Assembly: GCA_025352435.1 (NCBI GenBank)
Contig: JANXTN010000185.1
Coordinates: 1-5,776, forward strand
Direction of reading: 5' to 3'
DNA from: Ferruginibacter sp.
Lineage (GTDB): Bacteria > Bacteroidota > Bacteroidia > Chitinophagales > Chitinophagaceae
DNA length: 5,776 bases
Shown here: positions 1-5,719 of the stretch, one piece after another
Numbering within the stretch: position 1 is the first letter of the stretch
How the letters are laid out: each line of letters begins with the position of its first letter
The notes under the pieces: generated by a model
The model's input: only the letters and a program-made list of their open reading frames with translations
What the model was told of the DNA's origin: nothing
Database searches by the model: none
Program-made: the position numbers and the translations under genes

Positions 1-29
1 TTTTTACCGTAAAATTTAAAGTGTTTCAT
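1..29 (-). CDS. possible 5' end of a gene cut by the window edge
   Basis: An ATG (complement of 27-29) opens a minus-strand frame of nine codons, reading MKHFKFYGK, that is still open at the window edge. The Met-Lys start with alternating aromatic and basic residues is a plausible N-terminus, but nine codons cannot identify a product. It has the same direction as the Mur ligase gene but begins 233 bp beyond that gene's stop, so it is probably a separate transcription unit. The bases between (30-262) are A+T-rich; I found no other gene in them, no convincing terminator and no TAnnTTTG box. The call could be a chance ORF. Confidence 0.25.
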
Positions 30-262
30 TTGAAGTTTTTAAATCTGTTAAACAGAATAATTAGCTATTAAATTTTAGTTTTATTAATTCTTGACCCTCC
101 ACATCATTTCTGTTTTCCACTTTCATATTTTAAGACGTTAAAGCTATAAAACAAATACCCAATTAATATTATTTTTTGATGAGGTTTATTCTTTCTCAGT
201 CATCAGTAATAATTTAAAAAGTCTGTCCAATTTTCTTTCTTTGAATGTATTGTGTCTGGCAG

Positions 263-1645
263 TTACAGTTGCATGTAAATATTTTTACTAAAAATCTCCA
301 GCTCAGGGTCTCGGGCTCCCATTAAAAGTAAAACACAATCATTTGTAAAATGGGTTCGTATTTCCTGTAAAAGATTTTTTTTATCCTCAACGAAAAAAGC
401 TTTTTTGCCGAGTTTGCTGATCTCTGTTATTAAGTCATTGGCAGAAATATCTTTAACTGTGGTACCTCCTGCATAAAAAATTTCGCTCATCCATATCTCG
501 TCATTTGGCCTAAGTGCTTGGGAAATTTCTTTTATAAAATCATCTTTTAAAAATCTTGTAGGGCCATAACCATGTGGCTGAAACCAAGCAATCACTTTGG
601 GTGCAATTGGCTGACAAGCATTGATGGATGCAGCACATTTTGCAGGGTTATGCGCATAATCGTCAATTACCTTTATTCCATTTTTTTCGCCTAGCAATTG
701 GTGCCTTCTATAAATTCCTTCATATGCCGAAAGTCCCTGAGCAGACTGCCGCAGAGAGATTCCAATTAAACTTGCTACAGCAACGGCAGCAAGTGCATTT
801 TCCATATTGTGTTTGCCAATCGTTTTTAAATGAAACGGAACTTTGTTTATTTTAAACTGAATATTCATTCCGCTTTGGAATAAATCTGTAGCTTTAAAGC
901 CTGCAGCATTTTCATCTGAGGAAAAATTATTTTGTTCATTTTGAGTAAGCGTTTTGGCTAATTTATTTGAAGCGTTTACAACAAACTTGCCGGTTGTATT
1001 TTTTTTAAAAATGGAAAATATATCCATTAATTCATTTATCTCCTGATGGTCTTTATCGATGTTCAACAACAAACCAATCTCCGGATGGTATTTCACAATG
1101 GAACCATCACTTTCATCAGCCTCAATGATAAGCCACTCCCCTTTTCCAACTTTTGCATTTCCTATTTTGCCCTGCTTAATAATGCTTACCAAACCAGCAC
1201 CACTTATAATACCTGGCTCATAACCTGCAGTTTCTAATATTTGAAAGAGCATCCCACCCGTAGTGCTTTTACCCGATGTACCCCCAACAGCAATGGTTCT
1301 CTTGTTGGCAACAATGAGTGCCAACAAATCACTCCTCTTTATGATGGGAATTTTTAAGGCTTTCGACTTTATTACTTCGGCTACATTTTCTTCTACGGCT
1401 GTGGAAACAATTATTAATTGTATTGTATCACTTATTCCAATCCCGTTTTGTGGGAAAGAGGAAATACCTTCTGCTTTTAATTTTTCCTGGGTTTCATTGA
1501 AAGTTCCTTCAGTAAAATAACGATCACTACCACTTACTTTTTTTCCTGATCCTGAAAGGTATTGAGCCAATGCACTCATTCCTGCACCCGCAATTCCAAT
1601 AAAAAAAATATGCTCAAAATCGTCTAACGATGTAATAATTTCCAA
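263..1645 (-). CDS. divergent MurC/Mpl-type Mur ligase
   Basis: This is an ATP-dependent amide-bond ligase of the Mur family, cytoplasmic, closest in layout to MurC (UDP-MurNAc:L-Ala ligase) and Mpl (UDP-MurNAc:tripeptide recycling ligase). An N-terminal Rossmann domain carries FIGIAGAGMSALA (15-27) and SGSD (38-41). The central ATPase domain has the P-loop GGTSGKSTT (121-129), EADESDGS (175-182), NIDKDH (195-200) and GKHNMENALAA (277-287). The C-terminal domain has RRHQ (313-316), DDYAHNP (328-334), FQPHGYGPTRFL (355-366) and MGARDPELE (442-450). Its 460 residues match Mpl-like lengths. The P-loop GTSGKST replaces the usual MurC/Mpl GTHGKTT, and DDYAHNP replaces DDYAHHP, so this may be a paralogue with another substrate rather than the essential MurC. 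The start codon is TTG (complement of 1643-1645). An in-frame stop lies five codons upstream and the next Met (residue 23) would cut the Rossmann motif, so TTG is preferred. It is the last gene of the apparent FUSC operon. The family is certain; the substrate is not. Confidence 0.93.
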   Translation of the reverse strand: MEIITSLDDFEHIFFIGIAGAGMSALAQYLSGSGKKVSGSDRYFTEGTFNETQEKLKAEGISSFPQNGIGISDTIQLIIVSTAVEENVAEVIKSKALKIPIIKRSDLLALIVANKRTIAVGGTSGKSTTGGMLFQILETAGYEPGIISGAGLVSIIKQGKIGNAKVGKGEWLIIEADESDGSIVKYHPEIGLLLNIDKDHQEINELMDIFSIFKKNTTGKFVVNASNKLAKTLTQNEQNNFSSDENAAGFKATDLFQSGMNIQFKINKVPFHLKTIGKHNMENALAAVAVASLIGISLRQSAQGLSAYEGIYRRHQLLGEKNGIKVIDDYAHNPAKCAASINACQPIAPKVIAWFQPHGYGPTRFLKDDFIKEISQALRPNDEIWMSEIFYAGGTTVKDISANDLITEISKLGKKAFFVEDKKNLLQEIRTHFTNDCVLLLMGARDPELEIFSKNIYMQL

Positions 1646-1691
1646 AATGTTTAATCTTTATAAAATCAATGTATGTTTTCTTTTGTGATTA

Positions 1692-2162
1692 TTAAAGTTC
1701 TTCAAGCATTTTTAAATAATCGTATTGCTCTTCTTCATGCATTAGAACAATAGCTTTCCTGATTTTTTTTATTTGTGAATTATAAATGTTCTGCAGAGCA
1801 GTATTTTTATGAAGTTGTAAATTAAGTTCGTTTATTTTTTTACAGATATGTAATAATAAGTCAGGCTCAGTGGTTTTTTGGTTGCTATATTTTATATATC
1901 TGTTAGCTGTTCGCACAATTTTTCGAATTGTTTTTTTCGCAAAATATAACTGCGATTTATTTACAGTTAAAAACAATTCATCCAACATTTCTCTTACGCT
2001 TGCTATGTATACCCTTTCATCTTGTGCTCCAAATAAAAGATAGGTAAGGAGTTCTTTATTTTCTTTTTTAAATTTTGATACTTTTATACACAATTCCAGT
2101 AATGTTGCAGGTGGTAAACTTTCAAGTTCAGTTTTTATTTCTTTGAGCGAAGCTGTTTTCAT
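1692..2162 (-). CDS. conserved-looking helical protein of unknown function
   Basis: I do not recognise a named family for this 156-residue protein. It has no signal peptide, membrane segment or cysteine-rich motif, and is probably cytosolic. The composition is rich in Lys, Glu, Leu and Ile. The sequence suggests an almost all-alpha fold: an N-terminal segment with SLPPATLLELCIKVSKF (14-30), a Lys/Glu-rich stretch, then several long amphipathic helices ending in an acidic tail (HEEEQYDYLKMLEEL). The Lys/Arg-rich middle (around KKTIRKIVRTANRYIKY, 76-92) could bind nucleic acid or an acidic partner, but that is speculation. It starts with ATG (complement of 2160-2162), 18 bp after the FUSC gene stop and 46 bp before the Mur ligase start, so it is most likely co-transcribed and translated with both. 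The coding call rests on the long intact frame, tight operon spacing and ordinary residue composition. Confidence 0.85.
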   Translation of the reverse strand: MKTASLKEIKTELESLPPATLLELCIKVSKFKKENKELLTYLLFGAQDERVYIASVREMLDELFLTVNKSQLYFAKKTIRKIVRTANRYIKYSNQKTTEPDLLLHICKKINELNLQLHKNTALQNIYNSQIKKIRKAIVLMHEEEQYDYLKMLEEL

Positions 2163-2180
2163 GTTTAACTTTCAAAAAAT

Positions 2181-4436
2181 TTAATGCAAGGCAAGTTTTT
2201 CCCTTACTTCCTCATCAATATAAGCAAGTACACACTTTTTAATATCCAAAGAAACATTGTAGATAAAAGTAAATTGGTCCGTAACAGATTTTGCTTCGAT
2301 CAACTTGTTTTTTGTAGAAGTTTCTAAATTTCTTTCTGCAATTTCCATTTTTCTTTTTGCTAACAGTTGCTCTGTTTCTTTTGTAAAATGATCTTTCACA
2401 TTTAAAATGTTTTCTGTTGAAGCCTCTACCAATTGTCCGTTTAGAATAGCATTTGTATTTTCTAAATTACTTATTGTGTCTGTTATTACAGGTAAAAAAA
2501 TTGATGATTTGAAAATGCTTTTATCATCAGAAAGATAAAACGATAATGCAGAAAAATGAGAAGTTAAAATATGATTTAAAACCACAAATCTATACACTTG
2601 TTCTACATTTTTCTGAAACCTTTTGGGTTCGGACAACATTCTGTTAAAGGCATCTGAAACATTAGCCAAAGCAGTGAATACCTCTTTACGAAAGAGTTTT
2701 AATTCTTCTTTATCAATTAATGCTTCTGATGTAAAACAAAATGCAAGTTTTTTATAGTATGCTTTATTCTTTTGGGTAGCATCTTCCATATATTTTTTAA
2801 TGGTTGTATGTTCCCAGGCGGGTACAAAAAATAAACTAGCTGCAAATGCAATGGCAGATCCTATGCTTGTGTCAAGTAGTCTATCGTAAAGTAATGATGC
2901 AACTGCTGATGGATAAATTAAATGAAAAAAAATCACAAGGTATGGGGTCATCAATAATACGCTTATAAAATATTTTGTGCGTATAAACATATAGCAGCCT
3001 GCCATAAAAAAAACCATAATTGCCATTAATGCAAGATTATTTTTTACAAGAAACAAAATGGTTACGCCTATTACCACGCCTATGAACGTCCCAATAAGTC
3101 TGTCCTTGTTTCTGGATTTTGTGAGGCTATAAGCTGGTTTTAAAATAACGATAATGGTAAGCAGGATCCAATAATTGTGGCCGATATGAAATGCGAGAGA
3201 AATCAGAAAACCTGCAAGTAAAGAAATACCAACCCTCAAGGAATGCCTGAATATATTGGAATTTAAATTGAGATTATTCAAAAATAAAACCGGGTCTATT
3301 GTTTGTGCCTCATTAAAATTTTGGGCAGTTAAAAAAGTATCATTTGAATTGCGCTGGTTTTTTTCGTAATGGGTGTAATAGTGTAGCCCTGTAATTTTTT
3401 GTGTGAGCCCTTTTATGTTACTTAGTATTCTTCCTAAACCTATAAAATCATTTAAATTCTTTTCGGTCATAAAATTTTGTCTTAAATCTTCAAACCGCTG
3501 TTGTATCACTTTTAGATTTTCTGTTGAACGGTCATTTGAATTAGAAGCATTGCCCGCTGAAACTGCAGATGCAATTTCTGAAAGTTCATTAGCCAGTATT
3601 AATAAATGGTTTCGGTATTCTTCTAAAATGCCTGTCTCATCAAATCTTTTGTGAAGTACTTCGTATTGCTGATAAGTGCTCATGACACTTTCAAAAAGAT
3701 CCGATACATCTAAATAAATTTTAAGCAATGATCGCCCCGCTGTGGTAGAATTTTTGGTGATTGCACGTGTTTTAAAAAGTATTTCGTTTAAAGCATCTTG
3801 CTTAGCCTGTATTTGAATTTGCTGTAAGAGTAAGGATTTATAGGTTGTATCATAATCAGGGTGATCATCATAAAAAGAGGCCCTTGTTTGTAAATAATCT
3901 GCTACGCCTGTTAAATATTCTCCTGAAAGTTGCTGAATGATTTTATAGGGTTTTAAACTGTTTAGTGTGAGACTAAAAATTAAATACCACACACCTCCTA
4001 TAAGAAGATAAAAAGCATGCAAGAAAACAGCAGAACCAACTAAAGTAGTTTGCATACTAAGCACCATAATAAGTAAAGCTGAAAGACCCACAGATGAAAC
4101 CCTTGCGTTGTAAATGCTAAGCATGGAAAAAGAAAACCCGAATATGAAAATGATTAGTCCTGTTAAAATTGGAGACGAAAACGTGAAATTGGTAATGATG
4201 GATATGATAGTAATGATGACTGTGCAAAATAACATTCCATTTGCCCGGTGATGTATTGGTCCGGCACTGTCAGTAATACTTACACACAAAGCACCGGTAG
4301 AGAGGGCAATCCCAATAGGTAATTCATCGACATAGCCGAACAAAAATGCAGGCAAAACGATGCCGACCGTCATTCTTAAACCTTCGCTAAAAAAACGTCC
4401 GTTTATAAAATTTTTATACGCTTTTGAATTTATCAT
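2181..4436 (-). CDS. FUSC/YccS-type inner-membrane protein
   Basis: This is a 751-residue integral membrane protein of the FUSC superfamily (YccS/YhfK, aromatic-acid exporter and fusaric-acid-resistance type). It has the family's two-module plan. A hydrophobic N-terminal block lies at about residues 22-158, followed by a large soluble helical region at about 160-395. A second hydrophobic block at about 400-540 is followed by a long helical cytoplasmic tail (541-751). The second block carries the family hallmark NYWILLTIIVILKPAYSLTK (421-440), then RLIGTFIG (446-453) and DRLLDTSIG (518-526). Length agrees with YccS-like members (around 700 residues). Members are proposed to be efflux pumps or parts of them, but the substrate cannot be read from the sequence, and no membrane-fusion or outer-membrane partner lies next to it. 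It is the first gene of a probable three-gene operon with a small unknown protein and a Mur ligase, which hints at envelope homeostasis. The ATG start (complement of 4434-4436) has only a weak upstream GAGA. Confidence 0.92.
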   Translation of the reverse strand: MINSKAYKNFINGRFFSEGLRMTVGIVLPAFLFGYVDELPIGIALSTGALCVSITDSAGPIHHRANGMLFCTVIITIISIITNFTFSSPILTGLIIFIFGFSFSMLSIYNARVSSVGLSALLIMVLSMQTTLVGSAVFLHAFYLLIGGVWYLIFSLTLNSLKPYKIIQQLSGEYLTGVADYLQTRASFYDDHPDYDTTYKSLLLQQIQIQAKQDALNEILFKTRAITKNSTTAGRSLLKIYLDVSDLFESVMSTYQQYEVLHKRFDETGILEEYRNHLLILANELSEIASAVSAGNASNSNDRSTENLKVIQQRFEDLRQNFMTEKNLNDFIGLGRILSNIKGLTQKITGLHYYTHYEKNQRNSNDTFLTAQNFNEAQTIDPVLFLNNLNLNSNIFRHSLRVGISLLAGFLISLAFHIGHNYWILLTIIVILKPAYSLTKSRNKDRLIGTFIGVVIGVTILFLVKNNLALMAIMVFFMAGCYMFIRTKYFISVLLMTPYLVIFFHLIYPSAVASLLYDRLLDTSIGSAIAFAASLFFVPAWEHTTIKKYMEDATQKNKAYYKKLAFCFTSEALIDKEELKLFRKEVFTALANVSDAFNRMLSEPKRFQKNVEQVYRFVVLNHILTSHFSALSFYLSDDKSIFKSSIFLPVITDTISNLENTNAILNGQLVEASTENILNVKDHFTKETEQLLAKRKMEIAERNLETSTKNKLIEAKSVTDQFTFIYNVSLDIKKCVLAYIDEEVREKLALH

Positions 4437-4457
4437 TAGTTATCTCGTCAATAGCTT

Positions 4458-4465
4458 CAAAAGTA
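4458..4465 (-). promoter_or_regulatory. candidate -7 box for the FUSC operon
   Basis: On the minus strand the bases read TACTTTTG, an exact match to the Bacteroidota primary-sigma -7 consensus TAnnTTTG. The expected transcription start would be roughly 15-20 nt before the FUSC ATG, giving a short leader. No clear TTTG -33 element is seen about 20 nt further upstream, so this is a candidate only. Confidence 0.4.
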
Positions 4466-4572
4466 GAAAGCTTTTTAATAGGGTTTAGTTATAATTACCA
4501 TTAACGTTAGCTTTCTGGCACAGTTTTTAAAGGATGTAGGTAACTAAACTAACAAAAATAAAAATAAGCACT

Positions 4573-5073
4573 ATGAAACAAATAACATTTATACTCTTAG
4601 CAATTACCATATTTGCTTCGTGTAAAAGAAAAGATACGCTGGAAACAGATAAAAATATTGTTATAATGACTGATACTACTAGAGCTGCGGGCAGTTATTT
4701 AAATGATACAGGTCTTGCAAAAAAGCCCGTGGCGGTTGCACCTGTTGCTGCAGCTCCTGTAGCAGCGACGTCCGCTCCAACGAGAAGAACAAATTCCAGA
4801 CATCGTTCAAGTACCAGATATGGTAATTCAACAGCCACAACTAATAACTCTACTGTATATAATAACGGTGCAGGTACAACCGCCCAACCAACTAGACGTA
4901 GAGGTATTAGTAAAGCAGCAAAAGGCGCAATCATAGGTGGTGTAGGTGGTGCTGTTGTTGGTGGTGTTATAGGTAAAAATGTAAAAGGTGCAGCAATAGG
5001 TGGTGTAGTGGGTGCAGCAGGAGGTTATATCCTTGGTCGTTCAAAAGATAGGAAAGACGGTAGAATTCCTTAG
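4573..5073 (+). CDS. glycine-zipper lipoprotein
   Basis: This 166-residue exported protein has a type II signal peptide: MKQ, a hydrophobic core, then FASC with the lipidated Cys at 17, followed by KRKD. It should be anchored in the inner or outer membrane. Residues 18-50 are polar. An Ala/Pro/Val-rich linker with repeated PVA units (52-69) leads into a low-complexity Arg/Ser/Thr/Asn stretch (70-110). The C-terminus is a glycine zipper made of two similar 20-residue units (117-136 and 138-157, 11 of 20 positions identical). This resembles the Gly-zipper/YMGG-like domains found in envelope proteins, which can form packed transmembrane or membrane-inserted helices. The tail RSKDRKDGRIP is basic. 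Specific function is unknown; an envelope-stress or structural role is an inference. The ATG follows an A-rich leader (AACAAAAATAAAAATAAG) with no strong Shine-Dalgarno. The gene is divergent from the FUSC operon and followed by a hairpin terminator. Confidence 0.9.
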   Translation: MKQITFILLAITIFASCKRKDTLETDKNIVIMTDTTRAAGSYLNDTGLAKKPVAVAPVAAAPVAATSAPTRRTNSRHRSSTRYGNSTATTNNSTVYNNGAGTTAQPTRRRGISKAAKGAIIGGVGGAVVGGVIGKNVKGAAIGGVVGAAGGYILGRSKDRKDGRIP

Positions 5074-5112
5074 TATATTGTTACAAAAAAATAAATTAAT
5101 CTTTCAATTTAT

Positions 5113-5147
5113 AAATATCCATTTCTTTGTATAAGAAATGGATATTT
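5113..5147 (+). terminator. 15-bp perfect hairpin, likely terminator of the lipoprotein gene
   Basis: The arms 5113-5127 and 5133-5147 are perfect reverse complements (15 bp) around a 5-nt loop, TGTAT. The right arm ends in a short run of T (5145-5148). It begins 40 bp after the lipoprotein stop. The stem is A+T-rich and the T tract is short, so termination may be partial. The hairpin overlaps the ATG at 5138, which argues against using that codon as a start. Confidence 0.6.
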
Positions 5148-5164
5148 TAATTAAAACTCTAAGC

Positions 5165-5425
5165 ATGTCAGCCTGCAATTTTACAGTACCCTTTACAAAA
5201 TCTGTAACGGAGATATTAGAAAAAGCAAAACAAACAGTCGAGTCACAAGGTGGCAGTTTTACGGGAGATGAAAATGAAGGAAATTTCAACGTAAGTATTT
5301 TCGGCAACACAGTAATCGGCTCTTACGCTGCGAGCGGGCAATCGTTAAACATTGATATTACTGACAAACCTTTTTTGGTGCCTTGTAATATGATTGAAAA
5401 CTTTTTAAAGAGTCAGTTGAATTAA
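5165..5425 (+). CDS. small cytosolic protein, possibly PHA-granule-regulator-like fold
   Basis: This is an 86-residue protein starting at MSACNFTVPF. The longest frame starts at 5138, but that ATG lies inside the right arm of a terminator-like hairpin and would add only MDILIKTLS, so the ATG at 5165 is preferred. There is no signal peptide or membrane segment. The pattern suggests strand (NFTVPF), amphipathic helix (VTEILEKAKQTVESQGG), three or four strands (SFTGD, GNFNVSIFG, TVIGSYAASG, SLNIDITDKP) and a C-terminal helix (CNMIENFLKSQ). This beta-helix-beta-helix layout and length recall the small polyhydroxyalkanoic-acid-system protein family, but the resemblance is by pattern only and the function should be taken as unknown. 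It appears to be a single-gene unit, with a hairpin before it and a strong terminator 22 bp after its stop. No clear Shine-Dalgarno is visible. Confidence 0.8.
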   Translation: MSACNFTVPFTKSVTEILEKAKQTVESQGGSFTGDENEGNFNVSIFGNTVIGSYAASGQSLNIDITDKPFLVPCNMIENFLKSQLN

Positions 5426-5447
5426 ACCTTAAAGGATAATTTTTATT

Positions 5448-5479
5448 AAAAAGAAGTGCTTTTTCAAGCACTTCTTTTT
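5448..5479 (+). terminator. Rho-independent terminator
   Basis: The arms AAAAAGAAGTGCTT (5448-5461) and AAGCACTTCTTTTT (5466-5479) are perfectly complementary over 14 bp with loop TTTC, and the 3' arm ends in five T. The hairpin starts 22 bp after the small-protein stop, so it ends that transcript and insulates the riboswitch downstream. The A-run on the 5' side gives a T-run on the other strand too, so it could work in both directions. Confidence 0.9.
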
Positions 5480-5494
5480 GTAAGTTTTAAAGCA

Positions 5495-5502
5495 TACTTT
5501 TA
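5495..5502 (+). promoter_or_regulatory. weak candidate -7 box before the riboswitch
   Basis: TACTTTTA is one mismatch from TAnnTTTG and would start transcription just before the riboswitch aptamer, as expected. The nearest TTTG (5477-5480) is only 14 bp upstream, shorter than the usual spacing, and lies in the terminator tail. Support is positional rather than strong. Confidence 0.25.
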
Positions 5503-5510
5503 CATCCGAA

Positions 5511-5680
5511 TTTGGTTTACTCATGATTATTTCATTAGTAATTAAAAGGGAATCCTGTTTAAATCAGGAGCTATCCCCGTAGCTGTAAATCGTTTTACTT
5601 AGGTAATAGTCTAAACAAATTATACCACTGTTGTTAATGACGGGAAGGGTGTTTAGATGCGATGAGCCAGAAGACCTGCC
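5511..5680 (+). ncRNA. cobalamin (B12) riboswitch aptamer
   Basis: This is an AdoCbl/cobalamin-sensing mRNA leader. P2 is seen as TTACT/AGTAA (5517-5521 with 5537-5541), continued inward by ATGA/TCAT (5523-5526 with 5532-5535). The conserved AAAAGGGAA (5544-5552) follows. P3 is TCCTG/CAGGA (5553-5557 with 5565-5569). P4 is CCCGT/ACGGG (5576-5580 with 5640-5644), with the conserved CCCCGTAGCTGTAA and GACGGGAAGGG. P6 is GGTA(A)TA/TATACC (5602-5608 with 5621-5626), followed by CCACTG. The B12 box GAGCCAGAAGACCTGCC (5664-5680) differs from the common form by A for G at 5671. P1 is weak. In Bacteroidota such switches usually repress TonB-dependent cobalamin receptors or B12 synthesis genes; the controlled gene lies to the right. 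Confidence 0.95.
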
Positions 5681-5698
5681 ATTTTCAAATAATCAAAG

Positions 5699-5713
5699 CT
5701 TTCGGGTGAAAGG
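5699..5713 (+). promoter_or_regulatory. riboswitch expression platform: hairpin over a Shine-Dalgarno
   Basis: Nineteen bases after the B12 box, CTTTC (5699-5703) and GAAAG (5708-5712) form a 5-bp stem with loop GGGT. The 3' arm plus the next G gives GAAAGG, a good Shine-Dalgarno match, with a 6-nt spacer before the ATG at 5720. This arrangement fits ligand-stabilised sequestration of the ribosome site (translational OFF switch), the hairpin acting as P13. The pairing is seen directly; the mechanism is inferred. Confidence 0.5.
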
Positions 5714-5719
5714 CCGTAG

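Noticed and set aside
44..56. Short inverted repeat TCTGTT-A-AACAGA near the left edge
   Set aside because: Six base pairs with a one-base centre in A+T-rich DNA is easily chance; there is no second copy or known operator match.
177..205. TGATGA/TCATCA inverted repeat after the Mur ligase gene as a terminator
   Set aside because: Only 6 bp with a long loop, and on the transcribed strand it is followed by A rather than U residues.
628..1520. Plus-strand open frames at 628-855, 1046-1237 and 1263-1520
   Set aside because: They lie antisense within the well-supported Mur ligase gene, have no recognisable motifs and are shadows of its codon usage.
3403..3654. Plus-strand open frame inside the FUSC gene
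   Set aside because: Antisense to a clear membrane-protein gene, with no recognisable motifs and no start signal of its own.
4490..4495. TATAAT on the plus strand in the divergent intergenic region
   Set aside because: There is no matching -35 element, Bacteroidota primary promoters use TAnnTTTG, and such A+T words occur by chance here.
4516..4532. Sigma-54-like -24 element TGGCAC upstream of the lipoprotein
   Set aside because: The essential GC of the -12 element is missing (TTAAA at that spacing), so a sigma-54 promoter is not supported.
4695..4934. Minus-strand open frame antisense to the lipoprotein gene
   Set aside because: The apparent hydrophobic Ala/Val/Leu-rich protein is the reverse reading of Ala, Pro, Thr and Gly-rich codons of the lipoprotein.
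5138..5164. Upstream ATG as the start of the small protein
   Set aside because: It lies in the right arm of a 15-bp hairpin and adds nine residues without any domain character; the ATG at 5165 is better placed.
5104..5310. Minus-strand open frame opposite the small protein
   Set aside because: It overlaps the hairpin and the better-supported plus-strand gene, and no conserved pattern is visible.
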